Position numbers and translations under genes: made by a program
Assembly (NCBI GenBank): GCA_038380795.1
Contig: CM076266.1
Span: 36,159,425 to 36,223,424 of the forward strand
Reading direction: 5' to 3'
Length of the DNA: 64,000 nt
Origin: Pyrocephalus nanus
Lineage: Eukaryota; Chordata; Aves; Passeriformes; Tyrannidae
The notes under the pieces: model-generated
The model's input: the letters and a program-made list of their open reading frames with translations, nothing else
What the model was told of the DNA's origin: nothing
Databases searched by the model: none
Shown here: positions 1 to 13,120 of the stretch, piece by piece
Position numbering within the stretch: the first letter of the stretch is position 1
How the letters are laid out: each line of letters begins with the position of its first letter

Positions 1-179
1 TAAATAAGCAAGGTAACTGAAATTATGATTTATATTTCTCCACTTTTCAATTGTTTGTTTTGTATGACTTCAGGTAATTTGGGCAAGACTCTGCCAAAGT
101 TTTACATTAAATGTTCCAAGAGAAGAGATGAAAAAATAGGAAGAATGTTTTCTGGGGTTAGGGAGACAGGTAGGTAAGA

Positions 180-243
<64 letters not shown>
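180..243. repeat. (GA)n microsatellite
   Basis: About 62 bp of GA dinucleotides with a single interruption. It creates a spurious Ser/Leu-repeat frame on the - strand. Confidence 0.98.
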
Positions 244-246
<3 letters not shown>

Positions 247-3200
247 GATAGATGCTGAGCAGAGATAGAGGGTGGATGACACTGAAATGCTCAGTTGCAA
301 AAGGGAGGAGATGAGGTAGGTGTGATAGGTAGAAATGTAGGTCTGCTGACCCAGTTTTAAAGCTGAATATATATCTTTACCTAGGTCAGGGAAGGTAGAT
401 CAAAACAAGACTCCCCAAAATCTTGTTCATATATTAAAAAAAAACTTTCCTGCCCTAGTGTATCAATTGTATTCAACACCAGTCATATTTTATTTTTTAT
501 TGTATTTTTATTGTTTTTATAGCATATTACATAATACTGTAGGTGCTACACAGAGACCCTAAGCCTAGCTTTATGCTAGAAATTGTACAAATACATATAA
601 GGAAATGCTTTTTGCTTCAAAGAACTTGAATCTACTCTTGCTTATAAATTATATTTTACAAAAGAAAGGTGAGGAAGAGAAAATCATGAACAGACGTATA
701 ACAATCATAGAGCCAAGTGAGCAGTGAGGTTTGACTTTGATGTTGCTTGTGCTGGAATAAATTTGGAATGGGTTGAACAGAAGTCCTAAATGAGTTTAAA
801 AGCTGCATCAATCAGGAGAAAAGGACAGGAAATTCTTGGATTTCTGGGGACTAAGGAAAAGCCACAAATGCATTTTACATCATAAAAAGAGAAAATGTGA
901 AGTTAAAAAATGATGCAGGGTTGAGAAATAAGATGCTGCCATTTGTTCAGAAAGCATTTGAGATGCATTCAGGAAGCATATTGATGCCCTTCCTGTGAAC
1001 TGAACCTGGATGAGACCAGAAGGGACTTCATATAAGCAAAACCAGTTGGGAAATTGGAAAAAAAAATATTTTGGTGGAAAAACAGCTTCTTGAAAGTCCA
1101 TCAAGCTGGGAAGAAAAGGGAAAAAGGAATATACTAGTACAATAACATAAAACAGAAAATATGATGGTAGGCCACTAAAGGTGCATCTCAGAAGAGTTAG
1201 AGTCTTCCCATTTTCCTCCCCACGCTTCCGACATGGTGTTCCCCAGCAAGCCTCCCCACAGGTCTGACTGCTGCTGCAGAGACCTGAAAGGCGCTACCTA
1301 GAAGGACACACAGCAGGGTAAGCCCAGCAAGGGCTCCCAGGCACCGCATGCCCTCTTCCCAGGCAACCACTGCCCAGTCAGCCAGCTGTTTTGCCCACGA
1401 GCACCTTCCCAAGAGAGGATGTGGAAAATACAATTTCTCATAGGTGGTACCCACAGCCAGGAACTGGGATTGTCAGTGTGAGTGACTGACTGCAGGAAAA
1501 GTTCTTCTCTGGATTACTTTGCTATTTCTTAGGGTGGTGCATAGCAACGCATGAGCCACAAAGCAGTCAAAACGTCTTTCAGGTGGTGGCAGGAAGTTAC
1601 TTGGTGGACTAACTAAAGACTTGGAGGGGATGCAAGGCACCTTTCTTGTCTGAGTTTCACTCTGGGATTTTTTTTACTTTTAATGAGATGACAATATAAT
1701 GGGAGAAACATAGAGAGTCTGCACACAACAACCAAGTGCAGGCATGATCAGCAAGATAAATCCGAAGTAACGGGACCGCATGAAGAAAAAGATTCTAAGT
1801 GGATTGATTTTTTCCCCCTATGTTGCCCAGTGATAAAATGAATATACAGACAAATGAAAGTGAAAGGCTTCAGGACAGACATAAGGGGTAATTCTAAAAT
1901 GTTAACATCCTTCTTGTACCATCTGATTTTCATGACGGAGAGGAAAAATTAATTCCTTTTTTGTATGCTGCCTAAGTGACAATCACCAAATTAGGTGTAT
2001 TGTTTCTGTCGTTTTATTTTATTGTGCTGTAGCTAGAAGAAGAAATCAATAAGTAGACACTAAAAAGGTACATCTCCAGAGAAAGCTAATCAACCTATTA
2101 TTGACTTACCTACAGTTACTTTTTGAATAGAAAAAATATCAAGACAACTTTCAAGACTCAGATACCTTGACTGAACACAAAGCCTTGGCAGCACATAGAA
2201 GAGCCATCACAGTGGCAGAAAGACAACAGGAAGCAGCTTTCACTGGGCAGAGGTCACTCCTAGAATACAGTACTCCACAGCTAAGGACTCAGTAGGCATT
2301 TGAAAGGAATATAGAATTTACATTATATTTTCACCTCCAAATACCGTAACCAAAAGAAATATGCAGATGTATTTTGGAACACGTTTTTTAATATTTACAT
2401 GTTTGATTTCAGTAATATAAATGCTCATCCAAAGTTGGATGCTCACTCACCTGAAACTTTTTGCATATAAGTCTTCCTGGCAGGAAACTATCAATGCCCA
2501 CAACCAGAGAGGACAAATCCTGAGAAGTTATGAGTAATACAAGAGCCCACTCACACTGCACAAGTCCTAGGACAATGTGTTATGTACCATTTAACATTCC
2601 TTAGTTTTTTTGCAGGGCAATGATTTCATCTGCAGTGCATCTGCTCTCTGTCTGCTGGAATAACTCACCTCATTCATTCAGAGGATATTTTCTAAAAACA
2701 GAGCTGCTCTCACGTCTCAGTTTAAGGACAAATAGCCCTTTTAAAAACAAATGTCTGGCCAAAACTCTTATAGTAATTGCAAATGTTATCCCATAATTTA
2801 AAGGAAAGATCTTTACTGAACAAGGTTGTTTCTCTTCATATGCCAAGAAGACTTTTGGTTAATTTTTCATGCCTCTCAAATATTTTGTATTCATTTAAAT
2901 TTCAATTAAAGAATTATTAGAATGTGTAGAATTTGCTTCCTAAATGAAATAGTAATTTTTTACCATCAGTATAACCTAATGGATCAACCTCAGGTCAAAC
3001 TTGATTTTTCTGATGCACTCAAGTTTATTGCTCAGAGTGGAACACATCTTAATATAGCATTTGAGTTTCCTTTTTCTCTACAGATCAGAACAGTAAGCTG
3101 GCTTACAGAATTAATCCTCAGAATCAGATGAATCAAATCACTGCTTATTGATTTAATAGATGAGGGGTTTATTTGATTTTGAAAATGTTATTTGTAATTG

Positions 3201-3520
3201 CTAATCATGTTTTTATCTATGCCCATTAGTATTTTTATAGTGCAAAATACATGAGGGGTAAGTCATCTTTAATAGATATAAAAAACTGCATCATCTACCA
3301 CCTATACACCTAATCTCTCATCATGCACAGCACTGAAATTCCAAGTAATCCAGTATTTCCAATTGCACTCAGAAATAGTACTGGTGAAAATGTGTACATG
3401 CCACAGTAAGTGTAGTAGCCTAGTTATCTGGAGGAAAGTCTGTTTTAAAGACTACCAAAAGAAGTTGGAAATAAGTATCTATTCTCAGCCTGTAGACAGA
3501 TGCTGATCCGCTCTGAAAAT

Positions 3521-3549
3521 TCATGTATATCCATGGTGGATATACATGA
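3521..3549. repeat. Perfect inverted repeat, 13-bp arms
   Basis: Arms TCATGTATATCCA (3521-3533) and its exact complement (3537-3549) around a TGG loop. AT-rich cruciform or hairpin potential; no gene context. Confidence 0.95.
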
Positions 3550-5040
3550 AGAGGGTGGATACAGGAATGTGACCTTCCACCTGCTGTGGAGGCTGTCACC
3601 TCAGCAATGTGGTTCTCTCTAGCTCAACAAATACCTGATACTGTGCAAAACAAAAGTTACCATGATATTCCCCAAAGCAGTTAGTTTAAGCTCTGTTTAT
3701 TTTATCAAGCTTTCTGATACCCATTAATAAATAAATTTCACAATAAGTAGGATTTTCAAAAGTATTTAAATTACATTGGGAGTGTAAGACTCTAATCCCA
3801 TCTTGCCTAGACTTTTCTTTGTATAGGACCTGTTATGATACCTTAAAGAAAGAGCAAATGAAAGAGATCCGTTCTTTCATAGTTTAAGTTCTAGTCCACC
3901 ATTTTAAATCCTGAATAAAATGTGTTCCCAAGGGGTTTACAGCAAAGGAGTTTATAGCAAAGCCCCAGGGTTTATGGGAAAACCCCTCTGGGAGACAGTT
4001 ACTCATAACTTCCTTTCCCAAACACAGCAATGCTAGCCAACAACATTAACATAATTCAGACTTTCACATACTGGTGGATGTATTAGCTGATGGTATTTGA
4101 GTTGCTTTGAAATGCTGCCTGAGCCTACAGATGCTGCCTTTAAGCATCAACACCAGCTTTGTCAGGTGGCAATAATTCCACTGCTGCTGCATTCAGGAAC
4201 AGTTATGTCTTGCTGCTAAGGCTGCTCCATCCTGTGCTGGTTGCCTGAGTCTTTCTCATACAAAATACTTGAATCAAAGTCCTTATCTCCTGCCTTCCTG
4301 GTATTTAAATAAAGCACTCTTCCTCCACAATCTGCATCCCTCTGATGTAAAAAGAAAAAGCAATCATGTAACCACTGGTTAATTCTTGTGGTTGGACTGC
4401 TTTTTCAAATACAATTTTGTAAAGTAGACATGTGCAGAGTGTCATTTTCACAAGGAAAGTGCACATTCTGAGAGCCAAATCACTGGTGGTTTGCTCCATC
4501 TACCTGTCTCTTCATCTTTCTGTGAGTCTCCAGAACTTCTGATATCAGTTTCCAATTATATTGGGTTTATGAATCCAAAGGTTGAATGAATTGTATGTAC
4601 TGAAAATCTAGGTTTCAATTATTTTGTTCTCTAATTTAGCAACCCTAAATATAATTCAGAGTTTAAGTTCACAAGTCTTTAATAGTTTGTTATTTTGACA
4701 ATCCCACCAAACTGTAAGATTTTCAGTCAACCAATATTTGTACAGTTCAGCTGTACTCGTCTGCAAACTACTTAAATTCATGTCCAATAAAGTGTAGCCT
4801 GTGGCAAACCAGAATGTACCTAATTTGTAGCCAGAATTTCCTCAGAGATTTATCAGCAGTCTATGTTGTAAATACGCATGGTATTTTCAGCAGAAAGCAC
4901 TGTTATTCCTGTAGTACTGGAAACTCAAAGAACCACCTGCCCACAAACGCTGTCAAGCAAAGGCCTTGGAAAAAGCTGACCTTATAGCCAAGAAAGTGTT
5001 GCTTGCCTTGAACCCAATTTAGTGATAGCATAGAGTAAGT

Positions 5041-5766
5041 GTGGCAGTTCTGAAGACCACAATAAGGAGGAGGGAATGAAAGTTAGGGTCAGCGGCAGAT
5101 GGACAGTGTCCCTGATCAAACAGATGGAACAAGCTCTGCAGAGTACTCAGGAGCTTCTGGGTGTTCAACCTCACAGGCTCAGGGTCAGATTTGAGAAAGG
5201 ACAGCTGGTGTCCTCGAGAGAAAGAAAACAGAGGTCAGCAAGGGCTATCCTGCTTCACAGGATGCTGCTTTTAAGCTGAGGCTCTTGCCCTTGGTTCCTG
5301 CCTGAGGTGTCCCAGCTACACCTGTGCCTGGCCAGGGACCATTTATCTGGACCACCATACTGAAACTGTGTATTGAGGTTGTCCCTGCGTCCCAGTGGAG
5401 ATATGTCTGATGATGGAGACTCCAGGCTGACGCCAGCTGACCCTGTGCCTGTACTGCTGGCTCCAAGAGGAGACCAGAACCCTGCTCCTGGTGCCCCAAT
5501 CCCCAAGGAACAGCCCTCCCTGACAGGTGTGAAGAGTGACAGACAGGTGTGAAATGGAGAAGAGAAAATGGAAAAGAAGATCCTGGCCCCAATATAATCC
5601 AGACACTGCTCCAGGAGGCAAGGAACAGAAGAATCCAAGTGCATAAAATGCATAAAGTCTGATCAAATCTCACCCCCAGTTTTTCTAATCTGGAGTAGGC
5701 AGAGGGTTAATTTGATGTAGCCTTGAGCTGCTGACAATCAAGTCACACCTCAGATGACACAGCAGG
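5041..5766. other. Unassigned GC-richer block next to LTR copy A
   Basis: About 700 bp of GC-richer sequence with three overlapping - strand frames (5245-5673 the longest). None resembles a known protein. Its composition suggests retroelement origin, but no terminus, RT motif or second copy is visible in the window. Confidence 0.4.
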
Positions 5767-6422
5767 TGTCTCAGTTTAATGAGACTGAAGTGTTTTGCTA
5801 AGGAGGATGAGTTATGAGGAAGAACAAACTCCTCCCTTACAAGCAATTGTAAATCTGAAATTAAGAGGCTCCAATTGAGGAAGGGGGAAAAAAGGGGGCT
5901 CTTCTCAAGAAACTCATTCTGTCTGTGGCTGGCTGTGGCTGGGATTTCCCCCCTTTTGTTGATGGACGCAAGCCACTGCCAACACTGGAGTGGAGGAGGG
6001 AAAGGGCGACCTCCTCCCTAGAAGGTTCCTCTGCAGATAGGTCAAGCCTCTCTGATGAAATCCGAGCAGGTCTGGGCTGGGGGCAGAACAGGGCACAGGA
6101 AAGCGGAGGCAAACCTGGGCCAGAAACTCACAGGTGACCAGGCCAAAAACAGTATACCTTGCACCCCTCCAACACACCCCCTCTCTCTGTCAGTGGGAAA
6201 AAAGGAGAGAGAGAAAAAAAAACCAAAACTCATCATCCCTCCCCAAAGTCTTTGGAGGGCCATCAGCCTGGAATCAGCTTGGATCTGCTGGGTTAGTTCT
6301 TCCGTGTGGGTCAGTCACCCAAGGCAAAACTACTCTCCCTCATTCAACATTCCCCCTAAATGGCAATGCAGGGGAAAGAAAAAATCCCTGCCTGGTTTTT
6401 TAGAACAAGTAAACCTATGACA
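5767..6422 (-). mobile_element. ERV-type LTR, copy A (internally deleted)
   Basis: This segment matches 18421-19317 along its length with roughly 80% identity by eye. Its ends are TGTCTCA (+ strand left) and cctatgaca (right), so the element reads on the - strand as TG...CA. Relative to copy B it lacks about 225 bp (between 5880 and 5881), which removes the segment holding the poly(A) signal. Both copies share an open - strand frame (5861-6112 here) with similar residues, but it lies in LTR-like DNA and is not a recognised gene. No clear target-site duplication is seen. Family unidentified. Confidence 0.65.
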
Positions 6423-6945
6423 GTTGTTCACTCCATCCCTGCTTTTCCTTTGAAGTGGTGTGGCAAGATGGAACTGCTACTCATCCTTACAGAGGAGTAT
6501 CTATATCAAGCATCACGAGGGATTCCCCTGCCCTCTTCTTTTTAAAAACCAGCTGGCGAGTGGAATGAAAATCTTCCTTGAATTGTTTGGACAGTCTGCT
6601 AACCAGCAGCAGTCTGCTGCTGGTGTGCAACAAATGGAGTAGGATTTTTTTTGCAGCATATCTCAACAAATCCATGCTTGTTTTGCTTTAGAAGCCCAGC
6701 ATTTTTCCTGCTACCAGCTTGTCTCTGCTTCAAGTATCCACTTTTCTGTATTTTAATGCAACATCTTATGAATCTCTGTCCTGTTTCCTTCAAAATGCAG
6801 ATAAAACTGCAACCTGACCCTTTAATTATCAAGTTGGAGCTGGGTAATGTTCTGGTCATTCTACGATAATATCTCTAGGACTTCACAAATAATGTAGTAA
6901 ATCAAACTCCACATTTCATCTATGTCCATCTAGGTTTATTTGTCC

Positions 6946-6980
6946 CTTGCCTTGCCTTGCCTTGCCTTGCCTTGCCTTGT
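6946..6980. repeat. (CTTGC)7 pentanucleotide repeat
   Basis: Six perfect CTTGC units plus one CTTGT, followed by a C/T-rich stretch. Confidence 0.97.
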
Positions 6981-7002
6981 CTCCCCTCCCCTTCCCTATC
7001 AA

Positions 7003-7030
7003 TATATGTATAAACAAGTTTATACATATA
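7003..7030. repeat. Perfect inverted repeat, 13-bp arms, 2-nt loop
   Basis: Arms TATATGTATAAAC (7003-7015) and its exact complement (7018-7030) around AA, just after the CTTGC repeat and its C/T-rich run. Confidence 0.95.
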
Positions 7031-10000
7031 GCACTTTATTACAGTCATCCGCTGCCCAACGATGAAGACAATGTGTCTGCCACCACTGAAATTTATTCTG
7101 GTGGTGCAGTCTGCTTGTAAATATGTATTTGGAGATAAAAACATTGGCTGCATTCTTAGGGAGGTTTTCAGCAAGGCCTTTTTGACATGAACAGCTTATT
7201 ACCAGCGCTGCCTAATGCTAATGCCTCACACGGGAAGACAAAAGGCTTTCTCTGCCTACAGATGCCTGCCAGAGCCTGCGACCCCGCTGTGCCCACAGGC
7301 TTTCACTTTTTAGTATTGACTAGGATGTGCAAGTGCTGCACTCCAGATTTCACACCTCTGCAGCAAGACAGCTTCCTTCCAAAGCGGCAGTGAGATAAGG
7401 CAAACACCTCCCCTCTTCACATATTCTCACCTTCAAGAATAAGACTCAAGTTTTGCCGGTTTACCCTCTGACGGTTATGCCTTCTCTTCCCAAGTTAAGG
7501 CAGCTGTTGCAGCTGCAGCAGTAACTGGTGCACTTGACTCCTACTTGAAATTAACAAAGCACTTTCTATTTGCTTGGACAATGACAGTCTGCTTGGTTTA
7601 TGCTGCGATGCTCACCAAGAGTTCTGGGAAGGGTTATTCTCTGCTGCATCGTCCAGATTGTGCCTGGTTTGGAGCTGCCTACAAGATTTATTTCTGTGTC
7701 TGGCGTCTCTCTCCCTGTGGTGTCCCAGTCACAATCTGGGCTTTTTTAATAGGATCTCTGTCCCCCATCCCCAGTTGCAAAATGGCTCTTCTGCCTTAGA
7801 TCAGTCGCAAGCATTGCTCTCTCTGAGAGAGATTTATTTTCATTCAGAGCCACCTCTTAATATGCTTTCTTCTTCTGTCCCAGACTTCAAGTAAAGCTAT
7901 GAAATAAACAGAAATATGCTTCACTCAGTGTGTGATTTTTTTAATTGATTTTTTACTTTTTTATCAGAAACAAGTTAATAAAAACAACTCTCCAAAGGAA
8001 TGTGACCTACAGAAGTACTCTAGCTTTCAATAAAGGCAAGCACCACAATGCAAGAGAAAATGCTCAAAATTAAGACCTGAACTCCTGATAATTGACTGTA
8101 TAACCTAGGCATAGTCAAATACTTTCTCGCTCAGAACAGATGATGTTCTACAGAGCAACAGAACTGAGTTTGGACAGACAACCGTAGCCTACTTGATGAA
8201 AATCAAGATAACCTCTGTGCATACATTGGCTTATATTATTTCATATGAAAAACCTCAACACATCTCCCAGAAATTCTGCAGTCAAAATCTAGCTAGTATT
8301 ATTTCACACTCAAAATGTTCCTGTGAGAATTACACAAACTTTTTACTATAGGTTACTTCTCATTCTTTTTAAATGTCTTTTCTGTTATTCTCCCATTTTA
8401 TTTTCTTTCTAACCATATTTTACTCCAGGATCACAGACATTTAGCCCATGTAAGTGCATAAGGAGGACACTGAGACTAAGATTAAAATCCTTCCAAGTAA
8501 AATGATTATTTATTCAATTAATAGAAACATAGTTAAAATTCTTCCTTCATTTTAATCTGTCAGCAGTGACAGCTGCTTCTTCTAGTGCTCTTTCTGTACG
8601 CATTGACTCTTCTAGTCAGCAGTACTACATCAATAAATGTATATGCCTGTCATGCCCTGATTAAATAACAAAACTAAATTATCTGAATTTTATCCAAAAC
8701 TTTCTACCTCATCTAATTTAAATTTTATTTTTCCATAGTCTGAACTTCAGACCACTACAGTTAAAGCAAAAGATTTTTTAAATTATAGGAAATATTAAAT
8801 ATTGAATACTTTGGAAAAAGACTACATTTTATGCCTATGTTGCATCAAATTCCTCAAGACCAACCTACATTTTTTCTGTAAGTTGTAAACACTTTAAGAG
8901 GGAGCATTTTAAATAGTTAAAGCAGAGAGTACACTGCAAGATGCAACTATTTGATTTTACTCTGTTTGTGTAGAAATTAGCATATCGAAGACAGAAACTC
9001 AGCTGAGATTTTCCATTTACTACCATCAGAGAAATCATCATATAAATAGCTGAAACGATATCACTTTAAAAAGGTACACAAAACAATAGTTGAAAACACT
9101 CAAAAATAACTTGGAATATGACAAAATGTATTACTACACCATAGTGAAGTATAAGGAAGAAAAGGCATTGTTTTCGAGAAAAGGAACTGGAAGTATCTTT
9201 GCTATATAGTTTCCAGACTTTATCACGTCAGATTTACTTGCTTTGGCTCTTGCTCTCTCTTCTGAACAAAACAAAAAAACCACCAACCAATCAACCAACC
9301 AAAAACCCACAAAACCCACCCAAATTTGCATAAATACCACAAGAAATTATATATATCATATTAAAATTAAAACTACATATATATATATATATGTAACTGT
9401 TGGCAACAAAAAACCCCAGTCGTTCCCAGAGTGCCCTTCGGGACCTCAAAAAGCACTGGTATGTGGTCAGTGCAGTGTCTTCTGTTCAGTTTGAAAACAA
9501 GGAATATTTTTTCAAACTTTAAAACACACAGAAAACCACCTGGGGAAAAAGCATAATTTATGAGCAAACGTTATGAAACCTCTGAAGTCTTTGTGCTCCC
9601 TCTTGCATTTGGAAATATCGGTGCTATGCATGTACTGCAAATGTGTCGCCAGCTGTCAGAGACACCCGATACGCCACATGCCGCGATCTACGTATGTTGT
9701 ATACGTGGCCTGAAATAGGGGTGAAGGAAAGCAGCAGGGAAACACGGTGACCCAAGGGATCAGGTTTTAAGCTTTTGGCTCAGGAGAACATGTTTACACA
9801 CCAAAATTAGACACTTCTATTCTGCGGGAGTCAAAAGATGGTAGGAGTAGCTTGTGCCATCCCTGGTGCATGACTTAAAAGGTGCTCACCTTGTAATAGT
9901 TTATTCCCTCACAGCAGAGTAAGCTGTAACAGTTAGTCTGTCCATAACTGGAATTGCACAGTGCAGCTCTACTGGAAAAGAAATTGTAACCCTACCACAT

Positions 10001-11349
10001 TACATTCTTCTCATGTTGGTATAACTATGTGTTGATCAAGACTTAAGAGGGACAGCAGTTTGCCAGGGCTGAGAGTGACCCTGCAGATAACAGAGAAAAG
10101 CAAAACAGTCATGGAAGAAAAAACTGAAAATATATCAAAAAAGCATCACAATCGACTCAGGTCTTAATAGTTAATACATAAAACAAGCCAATAATTTAAA
10201 TGAAGGCAGACATTACTCAGTTGAAAAGCAGTCATGAAATCTTTTTCTAATTCAGGAAGTGCTTAAAACTGATCAGGGAATTGGAGTATGTGTTTTTTTA
10301 TGGTTTAGTGACTGAAAATGATGATACAAATGAAACCACTGAGCAAGAAAGTTCATTTCAGGCTAATGCACAAACACAGCTAGAAAAACTGAGGGCTCCA
10401 TTACCTTATAAAAGTAATCACAGCATTCATCTCTACCTGATGCAGCATGCTTTTCTAGTTAAACAGCCTTAGAGATGATGAGCATAGCTATAATTTTTCA
10501 ATAATGGAGTCACTGTTCACAAATATAAACGTAATTGTAAAAACATCAGTTCAGGAAATACGTACTTTACAAAACTTGTAAGAAGAGGAAAGTCGTTTAT
10601 TAGAAATGTAGAACTGTTCATCCTGCCATCCGAGCTCAATGTTTGTCACTCAAGGTACGTCCTTGTCACGCTTCTGTTCACTCAAGGGCACCTTTTATTA
10701 AAAGGGAGAAGAAACCATAGACAGGAAAATGCAATTTTCTCTTTTAAAAAAATTCTTTGTTCACTGCTAACCACATCTAAATGAAATATAGGGTGCAAAA
10801 TTCTTCATTTTTGCTGATACAAAAACAGCCAGACAGAAGGTAAGGGCAAGATCTGTCCTCACCTGCACAGCCCTCATTGCCCTGTGCATGTCCCAGCTCA
10901 TTGTGACAGCGTAACTGCAAAAAACCCTTTCCTCCACTGACTACATTGTGGCCACATCAACCTCTAAATGCATTTAAAGCAGCCCATTTACATTGGTAGA
11001 AATGTTTGGTTGTCACGGAAGGGAATGTGATTCAAAGGCAACATCCACTCCTTTAAGCGCGGAGTCCCCGGCAGCCTCCCAGCCAGGGGTGCAGAGCCAC
11101 TCACACACAGACTGCTCAGGTCCAAACAACAGCAGTGTCTCATGCACACAGCCCCGATTTCAGGTCTCCCCTGTTGTCCTTGCCACTCTAAAACATTTTT
11201 TTTTTTTTTACCCCCACCTTTTTCCATTCCGAGTGCCAAAAAAAAAACCAAGGACAGTGTTATTGTAACATAATGCTGAGGGCATGTGCTGTACACCATG
11301 AGGGCATGTAGGGGTTGAGATGACGTTGGGACAGCAGTGGAGGGCTGGG

Positions 11350-11416
11350 AAGAGAGAGAGAGAGAGAGGAAGAGAGAGAGAGAGCGAGAGAGCGAGAGAG
11401 CGAGAGAGAGAGAGAG
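11350..11416. repeat. (GA)n microsatellite with GAGC variants
   Basis: About 66 bp of AG repeats with regular gcgaga interruptions. Frames crossing it on both strands (for example 10988-11680 on -) are repeat artefacts. Confidence 0.97.
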
Positions 11417-12599
11417 CAAGGAGCCAAATAGAGTGCAGTCTCTACTGCCATCTGGAACAGTAACTGAGGTAGAGCCTCCAGACACATACAAGTTTTCTCC
11501 TACAGAGAACCAGCTGCTTTGATCCAAAACACAAGCTGGGATTGAAGCAGCACGTGTGGCATAACTGGGCACAGACACAGGAATGAAGCAGAAATCTATT
11601 GTAGCCCTCCATAAATCCGTAGTGGGGGGGACAAACTTGAAGACATCAATGTAATGGAAACTGAAGTTGGAAAAATTCAAACCAAAGCAAGAGAAACACG
11701 GTAAGGGCAGAATTAATTACTCATGGGAAATTATATATTCATTGTAACTGTAACTGGTTCGATATTATTGAGCTCCTTTTAAGAGTAACGCAGTGGAGTG
11801 ATGGGCACAGGATAACAGTTTGTGACAGAAGGAAGATGAACACCCGCCACTGAAGCAGCCCTAAAAATCAATTATTTAACTACATAGGTTTGCATCTGTC
11901 TTCCATAAAATTTTATTAGCTTTATGTGACACTAAATAACTTAAGAATGCCTCCACATTTGAGAGAAATTCTAATCTATCACCATTCAAAAAAAGGACAT
12001 GCTGTTTTTCTCTGAAAATTCGCTCTGCTGATGTGCTAATATTACTGCTGATCCACAAGAGGTGAGGGGGTGGAGTAACCTAATACAATGACAGAAACAT
12101 GAACCAATGAGTATAACACAAGGCACAGACATGCATTCTCATAAGTCTCATTTCACATTCAGTATAACTGCTCTGTTTTACTGACAGTTTAAATCAGAAT
12201 GACAATGAAACTGAAGACTCCTACTGACTGTAATATAACTATCCAGCACTTTCTTAATTTCTTCGAGCAGCTTGAATACATTCAGAGTAATAAATAAAAA
12301 TGTGTGTTACAGTTAATGGTTGCTGAGCCAATGTAAGGTTGCAGATAATTTATTTTTTTTTTAATAACACTTCTGTCCAACCTTCAAATAAGCTATTGTT
12401 CCAATCCACTTAGATGCATAGGGGAACCAAGTTCTAAAACATTCCCCTAAGCAAGATTAAGGCACAAATGAGGCCAGAAGCTGGATCTCAAAACCACAAC
12501 TCTATTTTGTAACACAAAGGAGCAGAGAGAAAGAAGGAAGACGTAAAACTAGGAGAAGCTAAGTGTAACTGTTAAAAGCACAGGACAGGAGCTACGACC

Positions 12600-13120
12600 A
12601 CCATGAAGTGCCGCTAGCTCACAAGATGGTAGATCTCCACTGGGCTTATTCCCTGGTTGCCTTGTAGCCTCTGAGCAACCAGACAAACTGGCAGGGTATC
12701 AGAGTTGCAGCACCTCCCGCAGCAGTCCTTGAACAGCCCCTCAGGAGTCCCCGGGGCACCGCCTTAAATACCCTCATGGTGGTGGCCCCTGGGTGTCCAT
12801 GGGCCAGTTCACCAGTATCCAAAAAAATTGGTACCAAGATGGGCCCTGAGTGTCCATTGGCTGGTTTCCCATTCGCCAAGCAAGATCTGCCTGGCATACC
12901 TTATATGGGAGAGTAAGTCCTTGCCGTGTTCTTGTTTGTAACAACTTTTTATCTTTTTTGCTCCTCTCCCTGCCCCTGGTGGCTTGCTAGGTGCCTCCTA
13001 GAGCTTTTGCAAGCAGCTCAGCTCCTGCAGCAGCCGAGCTGTGGCATCAAGGCTTTTTAGCTCCATGCTTGAGACAATGGCAAAGCAGACTCCATCTTTT
13101 AATCAGTCAATCACAGCTTT
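12600..13120 (+). mobile_element. Possible LTR-derived, promoter-like GC block
   Basis: A GC-rich block in AT-rich DNA. It has two diverged direct copies of CCCTGGGTGTCCATGG-type sequence starting at 12787 and 12844 (period 57), an inverted CCAAT (attgg near 12856), and a TATA-like ttatatg near 12902. Tandem U3-like repeats upstream of CCAAT and TATA resemble a retroviral LTR. Termini and a second copy are not seen, so this is tentative. Confidence 0.3.

Larger units (their letters stand above)
1..5040. other. Intergenic, no gene seen
   Basis: AT-rich DNA with the (GA)n tract at the start, a modestly GC-richer block at about 1.19-1.56 kb (no family recognised), and the hairpin at 3.5 kb. The short frames lack splice context or family resemblance. 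Confidence 0.7.
6423..12599. other. Intergenic, no gene seen
   Basis: Mostly AT-rich with the CTTGC repeat, the 7.0 kb hairpin, a short (AT)n at about 9377-9392 and the second (GA)n tract. No exon or identifiable mobile element. Confidence 0.65.

Noticed and set aside
70..300. 76-codon minus frame with a long Ser/Leu repeat
   Set aside because: It is a direct product of the (GA)n microsatellite.
10988..11680. 230-codon minus frame, the longest single-frame stretch apart from CR1
   Set aside because: Its centre is the (GA)n tract read as Ser/Leu repeat. The flanks resemble no protein, and length is inflated because the repeat has no stops.
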